From Whitmania pigra (lineage: Eukaryota > Annelida > Clitellata > Hirudinida > Haemopidae), in assembly GCA_021613335.1 (NCBI GenBank), contig JAJTWR010000055.1:500001-564000 (forward strand): a stretch of 64,000 nucleotides of DNA. The letters run 5' to 3'. Position 1 is the first letter of the stretch. Each line of letters opens with the position of its first letter. The notes beneath the pieces were generated by a model. It did no database searches. It was not told where the DNA came from and saw only the letters and a program-made list of their open reading frames with translations. Made by a program: the position numbers and the translations under genes. Positions 37,643 through 51,500 of the stretch are shown here, in pieces.

Positions 37643-38874
37643 CAGTGTTGTAAAAATTACCTCATTTCGGTAATTAGTTACAAGTAAAAGTAATAGCTCA
37701 AAAAGCTATTTAAGTATAAGTAAGAGTATTGTCTCAAAAAGTTATTCAAGTAAAAGTGAAAAGTTACAGCACCCAAAAGTTACTTTTAAGTAAAAATTAC
37801 AAGTAACTTTGATGCTGCCATTATTGTGATCATACATCATTCCGTATTATTTAAAAGGAATTGTTTCTATTAACGTTAAAACAATTAACTGCTAGTACTA
37901 ACAGTCACTAAGTAATAACATTTGAACTAATGCATTCTTTTGGTTTTTTTATTATTTATTACAATCATAAACATTTGGTAATTTTTAACATAACTAAGTC
38001 CTCGAATAGTTTGTCACTCATTATGGTCCTTCTGCTGTTCATACCAGCACAGCTGAATAATCGTTCAACTGGATAAATAATGTTCATGTCATCTGATCGG
38101 TCTTGAAGATACTGCAGCAGAATATCACTTGACCTTGTGCAATTGAAGAAACTGTCTTCAACACTGTCAGAGTCAAATGAATGAGATGCTTTCAGCTCCA
38201 CCATTGCTGCATTAGAAGATGCTATTTTGGCTACTAGTTTCTCATGAAGCTTGACAACCGTTGGCAACAGATATCCCATATTCCTTAACTTCTGTTGGAT
38301 GCATGCGTTCCACGTGCTTCTTCAAGTTAGATGAAGAACCTTCATATGCTGAACATATAGTTTTTTTTTCTGTTGGCAGAGTAGACATGCATACTTATAT
38401 GATTTTCCTTTGATCGAAATCTGAACATTTTGTTCAAATACTGTCACGCACTACCTTCACCCTTGTTCCTCTTACCTTCGTTAACGACACTCAAACTGGC
38501 TTCAAATGAATCCATACTACGATATATTAAATCTTATATTATTATATACATACAATATTATATATTAAAAAAAGTTTCGGTATGACTAATCAACAATTTC
38601 CTATTTAACACATAACGACCGGCGATAACCACAACAACAAATGAGCGATGATCGGAAAGAGGAAGGTTCTCGAACGAACCAAAGAATAACAATCTAGAAT
38701 TTACTTTGTAACGTCTTGTGCTAAAAAGGTAACGAATTAAAAGTATGACCGAAAATAGTAATTTTTACAAGTAAAAGTAACAAAAAAATTTGTAACTGGT
38801 ACAAGTAAAAATTACCAACAAATGTAATTAATTACAGTAACAAATTACATGTAATTCGATACTGCACAACACTG
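37643..38874 (-). mobile_element. non-autonomous hAT DNA transposon with 8-bp target duplication
   Basis: Ends are CAGTGTTGT at 37643 and its reverse complement ACAACACTG at 38866-38874. The 8 bases outside are identical on both sides (GATATTGA at 37635-37642 and 38875-38882), the standard hAT target-site duplication. Subterminal regions are rich in short ACAAGTAAAAGTAA-like repeats. The minus strand encodes a BED-type zinc finger (about 38,290-38,410; CLLC...LKKHVERMH). In another frame it encodes the hAT dimerisation region (37,965-38,279; PVERLFSCAGMNSRR). The catalytic middle is missing, so the copy is a deletion derivative moved by a full-length relative. It sits in intron 13 of ADAM copy B and is absent from copies A and C. 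Confidence 0.93.
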
Positions 38875-38955
38875 GATATTGATGATTGTATTGATGATAT
38901 TATTATATATAATAATATAATATAATTAGTTCATTGCTTTTTGTACTTTAATTCA

Positions 38956-38988
<33 letters not shown>

Positions 38989-40727
38989 TCATTAAAAGAT
39001 CTGTAACAAAGCTTGTTGTGGAGCAGATTGTAAGTTGATCAGTCCTGCAACTTGTGCCATGGGAATGTGCTGTGAAGTCCAAAAGTGCAATGTCAGTTAG
39101 AATTGGTTTGACGTTTCGTAAATGATTTATTTTAAAATTCAACATAATTACCCATGCCATATTATTATTTTATTGCAACACAATTATGTTAGCTAATTGA
39201 AAATTAACAACATCAGTAAACTTCAAAACATTCAGTAAACTCTCGTTTGATTTACATTTTCATTTAATTTCTTCAGATCAAAATGCCAAACACCATTTGC
39301 AGAGCATCAGAAAACCCTTGTGACCTTCCTGAACTTTGTGACGGAATTTCTGCTTTCTGTCCGATTGACATTTACAAACACGATGGTACGATTTGCAACA
39401 TGGCAGGGGTTAGTACGTTCGATATGATTTTAAAAATTATTTTAACTATTACAAGTTTATCTCCGATTAACTTATTAAGCATTAATTTAAATTTAGATAT
39501 TTAAAATGAATTACAAAAATAGTAGAGACAGGTTTTTTCATCAGTTAAATATACTTTTTATATTTCTCATTAATTAAAAAAAAAACAAAAACAAAAAAAA
39601 CATATCTAAAACTTAAAACTTCATATTTAAGTCATTATTATTGCATTATACACCAGAATCCAGCCTATTGCTCCAAGGGCAAATGTCAGAATCACGAGTC
39701 TCAGTGTCAGAAGATCTGGCTGTCAAATGTCACTGCATCACCAGATTATTGTTACACAAACTTCAATGTTTTGGGAAAGAGAGAAGGAAGCTGCAAAATT
39801 AATCTGGACCCCGTTACTTCGTTTCTTCCATGCGACATAAAGTTGTCTTAAACTTAAATTAAACTTGAAATAAGTTAAAAGCTAGGTTTTAAATATATCC
39901 AATTACTGTTTCATCAGTTATCGCATTTACATGTTTTGAAGTATTCCACAGAGACGTCAAATGTGGGCAGTTGTTCTGTGAAACGCGAACCTTAGAAACG
40001 AAGTTGATGAGCTTAAAAATCGGATATCAATCCAACTTCAATCCAATGTGTGCCTTTGCTTTTTTCGACTTTGGAAAGCAAATCCTGAGTCCAGGCTTCG
40101 TTCCTAACGGAGCTGTCTGTGGAAACTCCAAGGTTATTTAAAGTATTTTGGCATATTTTAGAATATGTTTTTAATCCGATATGCTTTGAACTTACTTTTA
40201 ATTTTAAAGATTAATTAGCTAAATTCAGACCGCAGTAAATAATATGAATTTTAATGTACTATTTGCTAAATTACTTGCAGATGTGTGTGGACCAAAAGTG
40301 TGTCGATGTAGCGAGTGTGTTATCTACAAATCCTTGTCCATCATCATGTTCGGTGAGTATAAATCATCTTTAATTTAATTTTTAATTGCACTATTTTGTT
40401 CATTATTTTGTCTCTTAATTTTGTTTAAGTAAACACAATACACAAATAAATGGTTGGATCGTAACCTGGATGATATTGCATTATTTTTAGGCAATTTGGA
40501 TAAAAATTAATTTCAATCGACGTCTTTTCTATATCCAGGTCTGCGACAACACCGGCCAATGCCGCTGTGAAAATGGCCTCCCTTATCCTAACTGCTACGG
40601 AGAGACGATGACTTCAACAACATCACCATCCCTCAATAATTTATCCAACCAAGTCCTCCTTCCAAATTGGATCACATTTTTGTTGATCTTATTCAATATC
40701 TTTGGAATTTTTATTAAATTTCAGTAG

Positions 40728-41190
40728 ATTCGTATTTGGGAAATAGTTTTTTAACACTCTTATATTTCGTTTCGCCTTAAAAAAGTTATTAATTTGAATC
40801 ATCAACGAAAAACGTACTGTATTACCATATATTATTTAACATACTATTTAAGAGAATAAGCAGGTTTGAGAATTTTGATTGTTTTTTTTTTATGTAGTCA
40901 GTTTATAACATGCTGTAATTTTATTAACATTCGTGGCATATAGCAGTGAAGATTACTAATGAAGATGTATATTGGCAAATGAATATACGACAGAACATGT
41001 TTCATAATCAGGTATCATGTTAGACATTAGTGTTAATTAATATTAATAGTTTAATAATCAAATTGATAATCGTATGTTTTGTGTTTTTGTGTTTTTCGAT
41101 GCCGGTCGATGCTTTTGTTTTTGCAATTGTGTTAGTGGTCCAACTGAGCCCTTCAATTGTGTTTAATAAATGAAATAAAAATATGGAAAA
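40728..41190 (+). other. 3' UTR of ADAM copy B with poly(A) signal
   Basis: Closely matches the tail of copies A and C, including the TTTTTCGATGCCGGTCG block and AATAAA at 41165-41170. Confidence 0.55.
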
Positions 41191-41454
41191 AAATTATGTG
41201 TATAAAAAGCATGTGTTTTCCTTGTTAACACAAACTATGGTCTTGTCATTTACTTATTTACCCGTTTTTAAAGATGTCTTAAATTGAAATTTACAATAAC
41301 ATTTGGTATTGTATTTCAAAGAAAATTTTACAACTTTAATGATGCTAGAATGCATTATGGATCACGAATAAATAAGATATTTTTAAAACAAAAACAGCAA
41401 TAATGATATCAGTTTTGATAGAGGCAAAATATGGTTTTAACTAAGCGTAAATCA

Positions 41455-43015
41455 ACCAGTGCAACATAGCTGGGGTTAGTACATTCGGAAAGATTTTAAA
41501 AATTGTTTGCATTGATAAAAACTTATCACTGATTAAATTATTGCTTTTTAATGTTTGTTTTCATATTGAAAATAAATTTCAAAATATTGTATTTTTCTCA
41601 ACTAAATATACTTTTTAAGCTACAAAGTATACAAAGCTACAAAGCAGTTCAAAAACGTGTCTTACTGATAAGTTACGTTGCATTACATAATAAATGATAT
41701 TATTATAAATACTGTCATTCAAAATCGTAACAACTTGGTTTTCCAAAAATCTGGAACATTTTCTAAGCAGTTATTATTCTTAGTTGTTATAGTAATTGCC
41801 TTAGAGGCGCCTAGTTTAAAACTGTGTATTGGCTTCTCTCATAACATGCGACAAGATCAGGCATTTGAAAAATGCTTTCTTAGGTTCATGTTTGAGCTTA
41901 GTGAGTTGTAAAAAGTTCTCATATTTTAAAAATAAAATTTAACTAAATTACTTGTTAACTTCAAGAAGATTCTTTGTTGCCGATGGAAATTCCTACTTCA
42001 TAACTCCAATTGAAGGTGGTAGTTTCAGTGAAGCCATCGTGGAAAAGGAGGAAGACACGATTATGCTCATCAGTTCAGAACAAAAGATTTATCGATGACA
42101 AAGTTGAAAGAAAAACCATATTCATTGAGTTACATGCAATCAGTGATACAACTCATGTAAGTATTTTGTATTATTAGTTAACCAAACTTTTCCGATCTGC
42201 TAGGATTGAGGACTCCTAAGGGAGCAGGACCCCAACAAAAGCCTTGACCCCTCGGCACTAAAAGTGTTTATTATATTAGAGATATATTTGATTATAGTTA
42301 CATTAATATTATTATATTATTGTAAGATTACACTGCAAAGTAATTTTGTAAAGTGTAATAAGGTGACATGCTTATTTTGTAGAATCAGGTGATTTCATTG
42401 TCATTTAATTTGAGAAATTTTAAACATTTTATTGATAAATTGTTACACTATCATAAAGATCATACAGCATTGTAAAATTTATACATCATGAAAGATAACA
42501 ATACAAATAATTTAAATAGAACATTAATAATTTTGTTATTATTATTGTTGTTACTATTTAGTTCGCACGCTTCCTCAAGAGAAGCCACACAATGAATTAA
42601 GGAAGTTATCAAAGCAACCAATGCTGTAAGATTTATTTATGAAATTTCAGGATTGTCAACGCGATGAAATATATATAAATAAAAGTTATTTAAACTTAAT
42701 TTGAATGCAAACTAAAAATCAATAATTATTATGAATAAACACAGAGTAAATTAATGTCGCGATTTCACAGTTCACAAAAAAAAACGTGTTTTGGGTTGGT
42801 TGTTCAAATTAATTGATACACACCATGGTTACTATCATCAATTAAGATTACTATCGAATACAGATCGCAGTCATCGTAGTAACAAATCAATTAATGTAAT
42901 AATTATTTTGATAATTTCATACTCAGTTGTATAACACCGTTACACATGCACTTGATTCTTGTCCGAACATAGGTTTTGTCAGACTCCGAAGATAGTAATA
43001 GATGCAAACAATGCG
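41455..43015 (+). pseudogene. decayed ADAM gene copy between B and C
   Basis: Recognisable pieces: the end of exon 15 (41,455-41,475, CAACATAGCTGGGGTTAGT), part of exon 5 (41,830-41,859), exon 6 (41,965-42,060) run straight into exon 8 (42,077-42,154) with intron 6, exon 7 and part of intron 7 gone, exon 9 (42,561-42,626) and part of exon 10 (42,927-43,015). Frames are broken. Exon 6 reads RFFVADGNSYFITP then merges out of frame. Its position downstream of copy B mirrors the relics downstream of copies A and C. Confidence 0.8.
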
Positions 43016-43525
43016 AAAGAAAATCGTATTATATTACCATATATTATACCATGCATGAAAACGGCATTATCAAATCCCTCGAGGATAACAAAAATAAGTA
43101 ATTTATAATTACTCAAATAACATCAAATAAATTCAAGAAATAATAACAACATATTTAAGGGCATAAGCAGGTTTGCAAAATTTCAGTTTTTTTTATTTAT
43201 TCAGATTATTTATTCAGTATGTTGTAATTTTACTAATACATTATTTATGTATGATATTTGTATGCAAGATATAAATCTGGGAGCCTAACAGGATTTTGAT
43301 AGGTTTTTAAATGTTTGTTAATTGAAGTGTAGTAGTTCAATATAATTGTAAAATGAGAATTAACTTTAAGGAAAATCAGTCTATAATATTAGTTAATATT
43401 ATTATATAATATTAGTGATTAGTGAGGAGACCAGCATTTAGTAATGATAAATTAGAGCATAAGGAAAGTTTCGCTTTTTCTAAGCCATTGAATTCAATGC
43501 GAAAGCCTGTGGCTTAGCAGCAAAA

Positions 43526-43532
43526 TATAAAT
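43526..43532 (+). promoter_or_regulatory. TATA box of ADAM copy C
   Basis: TATAAAT, again exactly 56 bases before the start codon at 43,582, in a block shared with copy B. Confidence 0.6.
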
Positions 43533-43581
43533 CGTGACAATCGAAATTAAAACAACTCAGTGAAACATTTTCTGAGCGACT

Positions 43582-44403
43582 ATGGGCAAGAAATTGTTTT
43601 TGATTCTTGTATTAATCGTTTTATCAACAGTTATAGTCCGTCAAACAAAAGGTTAAATGAAATTGACAAATCAAATAAGTATGAAACGAAAAGTATTACT
43701 TTGATTTAACCTTATTTGTCAGCTTTCGCAAGCCAAAGACCGGCCAAAATTGCCACTATTTCCACTCCTGACGGTGAAGTAATTGAGTCGACACTGAACG
43801 AGGTGAACATACTAAACCTAAGTAAAATAAAAATATAATAATTAATAGTTGGAGAATTTTAAACAAAATATTGCAACCCCTATCCAGTCCGGCTACTACG
43901 TGCCAGTCATCGTGGTCAATATTTCTACAGAGGATGACAAACAATTTACACTTGATCTTCGTCTAAACAGGTATCGATTAATTAGCTTAAAACACTGTTT
44001 AATCAACTAAATTATAAATTTCCTAATAATTTCATCTTTCTTTTAAATCAACATTAATAACACTTACATACGCAAAATTTATGATTATGTTGTTTTAATA
44101 ATGTAATTTATTCCTTTTCGAGACTAAATTTTTAAAATAAGTCTTCAGGAAAGTTTACAGTTTACTGGGAAATGTAAAGCTATTTTTTCTATTTTGGAGA
44201 CAAAAAATTAACTTCACAAACAAAAACGTTTCCTGCCTTTGAGTCAAACTCCGGAAAATAATAATTTAATCATTTATTTTGGTAGGGTTCTATTATCAGC
44301 AGGATATCAAGAAAAACTGTGCACCGATCGTGGCGATTATTACCTAACTTTCAACAAGGTCGATAATATTATTATTAATTAGTCGAATCATAAATTATTT
44401 ATA

Positions 44404-44473
<70 letters not shown>

Positions 44474-44481
44474 TAATAATA

Positions 44482-44544
<63 letters not shown>

Positions 44545-45684
44545 TGTTATAATATTAATAATAACATAACTCAATGCATTATTTGCCATAACAAATTTTT
44601 CGAAGCGTTCAATAAGAGCCAAAGAAGGAACGCTTTCAAAATGCACTTAGAATAAATGTTGCTAAATACTGTTTATCGTAACGTTCTTATTTATAGACAA
44701 CAGATTTTTGCTTCTACATTGGAAACGTCAGAGGATTTAAAGAATCGACTGCTTCTCTAAGTACATGTGACAAAATCAGGTATTTCAAAAATGTTTTTCT
44801 TAGGTTCATGTTTGAGCTTAGTATACTTAAATAGTCCATATTTTAAAAAAATTCAATTAAATCTCTTTTTAACTTCAAGAGGATTCTTTGTTGCCGATGG
44901 AAATTCCTATTCCATAACTTCAGCTGAAGGAAGCAGTTTCAGTGAAGCCATCGTGGAAAAGGAGGAAGACACGAATTTCACATGTGGTAAGCCAGTTGTT
45001 CTTGTCGTTGTTAGGATTGCTTTTTTTTTATTTATACTTTAGAGAATGGTTGATTGGAAAAAGGAAAACACAAATGCAATAGAACCAATTGTATTATGAA
45101 TACGTTATTATTAAACCATCAGAATTACATCAGTTAATGTAGAGGTTTGTTAGACAATGACGGAGATTTATCTTTTTACCTAACCATGATGAAACAATTA
45201 TAAATCATTTATTGCGATAAAATATTAGTTTATTTATTAATCATTGAAAACATCATTGAATGCAGGCGTCTTGCATTCATTGCCAACAATAGTACAACGA
45301 ATAGTGAGTAGATTTTGAACCTAAATTGGCATAAAGTATGGAGTATTTCAACATTGTTGTTACATTTTATTGCTAATATTCAATTACCATTCCATTAAAT
45401 TATATTTATTTTATAAGAGCTTAATTTGATAAATTTTAGCCATAAATTTAAATAATACATAAATATTATATTTAACTGTTGTTTAAATCTGAGCTTACTG
45501 TCTGAGCCGAATTATGCACATTTCAGATCAAAAGATCTATCGGTGACAAAGTTGACAGAACAACCAGATTCATTGAGTTGTATGCAATCAGTGATACAAC
45601 TCACGTATGTACAACATTATTATTAACAGCGACGTTATCATTATTTATTTTAATTAAAAATAATGATAATAATAATAAATAATA

Positions 45685-45724
<40 letters not shown>

Positions 45725-48562
45725 TTAATAATAATAATAGCCGTCAACACTAGCTCAGTTTGAGTTACTTAATCTTGAATTAAGAGTTCACCACAAGTTC
45801 TAGGAAAGTGGTCGATTTCCAAAGCTGTTCCTTTGACTTTCAAGTTTTTCAAGTGTTTTTGCGATTGTTTGTGAGCCAGCAAACCTAATTTATTACTAAT
45901 ATTCAATAAGTACAAACAAACTTTACATTTTACTTAAATGCGATTGTTGAGATCTGCATGTATCCAATCTTTTAGTTCGCTGTTTGTGAACCAACCATCA
46001 TTAAATGCCTGTTTGTGCCATATCTTAGCTTTCTTACAAAGTGGATCGACACTGCTAGTAACTGGAGCTACAACATCACCGTCCATTGCTCAAACATCAA
46101 AGTTTAATGTAGTAAGCGCGTGCAAAGAAGGCGGATAAGAAGGAAGTCGGTAGTCATGGAGATTCTTTATTGAAGAGATAAAAGAGAGAACATTACTTAC
46201 CTTAGAAATGTTATTTTTACCCCAAAAACGCGTTGGACACGTTATGACTACACGACATTCTGTTAAATTGGAGTGTCACATAAAGGGATTATTATTATTA
46301 ATATTTTTTTTTCCTTTTTTTATTATTTTAAGACTTCTAACGATGTTTTTTTCCCAAACAGCACAATCCGAACATCCAAAAAATAATCCGTCCATCAATC
46401 TAATAATCTACCTTCAAAAAATTTTAAAGTCCCATCATTAATTTAATTTGAATTTAACTTAAATAAATAACTGAAACTGTGCATGAACGATGAATCAAAA
46501 ATAAAAACAACAGGAAGGTAAATTATCTGTCTTCGAGGCATCCGTATAACAAAGGAGACTTTCCTGGAGAAACGATATCTTCTCCATTGCTAAAAAAAAA
46601 AAAAAATAAAAATAATAATAATGATAATAATAATAATATTTTTGACATAAATTTTAATTCCAATAATATTAATATTTTTATTGACGTGCAAATTAATTTC
46701 TTAGAGATGTTTATGAACTCTCTCTCTCTAAAAATTAAATAACAGTTTATATAAATACATTTTCTTGACCTAAATGAGCAAAAATCTTGATATTCCATAA
46801 CTGAAATGATTCCAGATAAAGGGTTAATGATAACTTGTTATACTCAACTAAATGCCGTATTAAATTTATTAATAATAATATATAATAATAATTATCATTA
46901 TTATAATATTGAATTATATTATTTATATTCTATTATATATACATTTTAATAAAATTATTATTAATAATGTCAATTTGTTTTTAGTTAAACCAGTTTGCTT
47001 CACCGAATGAAGCCACACAGAGAATCAAAGATGTTGTCAACGCAGCCAATGCTGTGGGTTTTGTTGTGAAATTACTGGATTACATCAATTACACTTTTAC
47101 AATTTTACAACAAAAATAATAATTATGTTATTTTCATAAATCCACACCCAGCTCTACAACACCGTGGACATGTACTTGATACTTGTCGGCATAGAGGTTT
47201 GGCAAACTCCGAAGATAAAAATAGATGCAAACGATGATTCAAAAACTCTTCAAAACTTTTACGACTACAAGAACAACACACTTAACGCCAATTCTCCGAG
47301 CCACGACAACGCCTGCCTCTTCCTGTTAGTAAAATGTTAATCAGCTTATGAATATTAATGATCCTTATGATGAATTACAATCTTGGCAACAAATTTAAAA
47401 CTTTAATAGTGCCAAACATGCGCTGTAAAATAAGGCAACGCACAATTATTTTAAATTACATTGAATAAGTAAGTTAGACAAATTTTTCTTTTTGTAGCGT
47501 CGAGAATTTCTCGTCTGGAGCTGTTGGCATTGCATGGATGGATTCCATGTGCAACTCTGTCACCTCGGGAAGCCTCATATCAGACGTAATTATAACTTTT
47601 TAATGCGATAGCTAAGCATTTTATTATTTAAAAATTACTTTAAAGTAATTGCAATCTATAAATAGCATTAAAAACTAGGAAATAAAATTGCAGCAGTTTT
47701 ATTGTAGTTTTTCCAGTAGTTAAATATAAATGACTGATTTCGTTTAATAATAATAGTAATATGATACTAATGATAACAATAATAACAATAATAACAATAA
47801 TAACAATAATAACAATAATAACAATAATAACATAATAACAATAATAACAATAATAACAATAATACAATAATAACAATAATAACAATAATAACAATAATAA
47901 CAATAATAACAATAATTACAATAATTACAATAATAACAATAATAACAATAATAACAATAATAATAATAATAATAACAATAAAGCAATATTAATGGTGATA
48001 ATATGTTCATTTATAAAGCGCCGTAAGCGTAAAAGTCAAGGGTGCTTTGCGGCGGTGCATGCTGGGTTTCGAACACCACACGTAACTTTATCTTCACTTG
48101 CAGGAACGCTAGCCTCTGAGCTAACAAGTACGCCAATAGCCTAATTTCTTTCATTTAAAAATTAAATTTGATATTAAATTTAATATAATTTATAGATTAA
48201 ATTTTCATTTACAGAAGCAAGGTTTCAGCATCTCTTTTTCAGCAGCCGTGATAACACACGAAATTGGTCACAACATGGGGCTCGTACACGATGACGATGT
48301 GCCAAATTGTCCTTGTGGTGACGTCACAGGAAATTGCATCATGTGGAGCCAGATCGGGTAATGATTTGAACATATTGAAACATTTATTTGAAACATTTTG
48401 AATTTGTGTTTTGTTATTGATATTTATTATTCTTTGTTCGCTTGTTTTTTTTCATTTGCCTTAGGCGAATGTATTTAAGAAATGTTTATTAATATAAAAA
48501 TAAATTAAAATCATGTGGTCTGATTCTATGCACATGGCATCCTTACACTAATAAATTTATTA

Positions 48563-48593
<31 letters not shown>

Positions 48594-51500
48594 ATTATTA
48601 TTATTATATTATTATTATTATTTTTATTTTTATTCATTCAACTCAACCGCATAACGGCTGGTGAGTCAATGGTGCCAGTTCTCAACAAGCAACGAAAATA
48701 GCATTAAATCACTTTAAATCCTAAAAATAGAGTCGAAACAAAACAAAACAAACAAATTCTATCGTTCTTGTTTAACTTAAATGTCAATGTCATCCCAGAA
48801 TTGTTCTAAGTATGTGCGCTGTTCCATTCGATGCAATCTTCTGCACCTCATACTGGCTCGGTTTTTCTGGTATCTTCTCCAACTCTTTCCTACAGTTTTC
48901 TTCAATCGTCCCCATTGCCCCCACGATAACTGGTGTTGTATTGACTTCAATTTTCCACATTCTGACTTCAATTTGCAAATCATCGCAATTAAGAATTTTT
49001 TCATTTAGTTTTTTTATAACATTTTGGTCATCCGGTATGGAAATTTCAATCAATATTCTGTTGGAGCAGTAATTATGTGTCCTGTATATACCTCTGATCT
49101 ATGGCACAATCTGCTCACATCTTGCTTCAATATGTGTTTTTGGTAATATTTTTTTTTCAAGACCTGATCCTGAGCCGCTATGATTAAATTCTCAGTCTCC
49201 CCTTTCATTCCACTGCGATTGAGAAATGAAACTTTCAGTTCTTTACTAATACATATCTTTTCCATATTCCTCAGGAACTGTCCATGCAGGGGTTTTCTTT
49301 TTATTTCTTCCAGCATTTTATACTTGCATTCTTTTTTTAATTCATAATTGCTTCTATCAAAATTGAGTATTTTTTTTCGAGACTGTGTTTCTGTTTTAAT
49401 ATTTGGATTAACCTACTGTTTTCTGCTTCTATATATTCTGATAAACCCAGTATAGGCTGTTGATATACTGGCCAAACCTCAAGTAACCACCCTTATTTTA
49501 ACATACGTCAGCTCTTGGGTGGTGCATTACATTGGTGGTCAGAATTTTTCTTGTCTTTCTTTGGATCTTCTCAACCTCCGATTTTAGCTACTGGATTATT
49601 CTGAAGCCATAAGTGAGGACTGGTACCGCCAAACTATTAATGGCCATGATTTTGTTCCTTGAGATCGGTTGCCAATATTTTCCTTATTCGTCGGTGATAT
49701 TGTTTTTTTACCAGATTTTTCATGACTTTATTGTTTACATTTTTTTCTTCCATCCCGAAATATTTGTAGAATTCATCTACTTCGAGTGATCTAATCTGGA
49801 GAGAATCTGTAAGCTGAATAATCTTTCCTTGCATGATATTTCCTTGTTTTATCTCAACTGTAGCGTATTTTTCTATTCCAAATTCCATCTTTGCTAAATT
49901 TTTCAACAATTCTCATATTTGTTTTCATGTGTTCTTAATTTGTAGCAAATCACTTCAAATTGTCCATATAAAAACAAATGAGTTAGCTCCTGTTCGTGAA
50001 TGATGTAACCTTTTCCATGTTTCCTCAGAGCATTGCATAATAGTATCAATGTCAGGATAGCAACGGTGACAAAAAGTCTCCTTGAAATATTCTTCGTTTA
50101 ATTTGAATGCTTCCTGTTTTTATGCATCCATCTCCACTGGTCAGCATTATTGTGGTTTTCCATTTAAGCATTGAGCATTCAATGAAATTTCTAATAACTT
50201 CGTTAATTTGGTATGCTTTCAGTATTTGCTTAATCAATAAATGGGGATGCAGTCAAACGTTTTTTTGTAGACTATCCAAGTCTATCTACAGATCGTTTTT
50301 GAATTTCTTTGCACGCTGCATCACCACCTGACTAATAAGTAACCGATCTTTGCATCCTCTACGTTTCTTTCTACATCCTTTCTGTTCTTTTGGCAAGATG
50401 TTGTTTGTCTGAAGATAGGAATAAATCCTTTCCGAAATCAATGATGTCAAGATTTTGTATATTACTGGTAAACATGTTATCGGCCTGTAATTCTTCGGTT
50501 GCAAAGTATCCTTTGATTTTGGCAGCAAATAAGTAATACCTTTTGTTAACTATTCAGGTATATTAATTGGATTTTTCGTTATTTCATTGTAACCAGAGAT
50601 CAAAAAACCAAAAGTTGCGCATCTCATCCAATTTAGGAGACTTCCAATTCTGTAAGAATTTAATTGTTTTTTTAAGTTCTATCTCTTCAAATTCTCTCCA
50701 TTCATCACTCTGCAAATTAGCATGGGCTATTTTTTTTTTGAGTCCATTCTGCTTAACTTAGTTCTTCTCCCAATATTTTCTTCCAAAATTTTTCCACTTC
50801 AACAGGGTCTGGCTTTTGTATTACTTCAATGTGTTCTTTATTGATTTCTCTGTAAAATGTTTTCTGATCATCTACGAACAGTTTGTTTTGTTGGAATTGG
50901 GCACTGCCTTTACTGTATCTTCTTAATCTTTGTGCCACGGCTTGCAATTTCATTCTTCAATTATTTTCAATTTCGTCAATTTGTTTCAGGCTCATGGCCG
51001 ATTTTTTACATAAGGCCATAATCTTGTTTTGGACATTTTTGGCTGGCGTTCCCTTTTTTGAATTGCTTTATTATGGCCATTTTTTTCTGTCCTTGTTTAT
51101 GATTTTATTTAATCTGATTTTCCAATTTGGTACTTCGAATAGATATCCATCATTTTTAGTTTCATGTCTCTCCCCTGCAATCACAGCAGCAGTCGCAATA
51201 CATTGACCTCAGTTAGATCCAATGAGATGTTCTTGGTAATATTACTTAGTACCTTATTCGCCAATTATATCTCCTTGGAAACTAGTTTTATATTTTCTAT
51301 TTTATTTAACGTCTTGCTTTCCTTAAAATTTGCAACATCTCGCTTCATTAAATTTCACAAAGATTTTACTTTCCATGTTTTTGATGTCTTCTGCTTCAGC
51401 CTTTTCATTCTCTGAGCTGATCTGTTGGTTCATAACATGAGGTACCATTGGTCTATATTAGGTATGATCACCATACAAATTGATCAATACATTGATATTT

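Noticed and set aside
47755..48000. Regular short repeats considered as a CRISPR array
   Set aside because: A simple TTATTG hexamer without spacers, in a eukaryotic genome, attached to a SINE.
48781..49072. Plus-strand open frames over the LINE in intron 12
   Set aside because: They are opposite the recognisable C-terminal LINE protein block on the minus strand.
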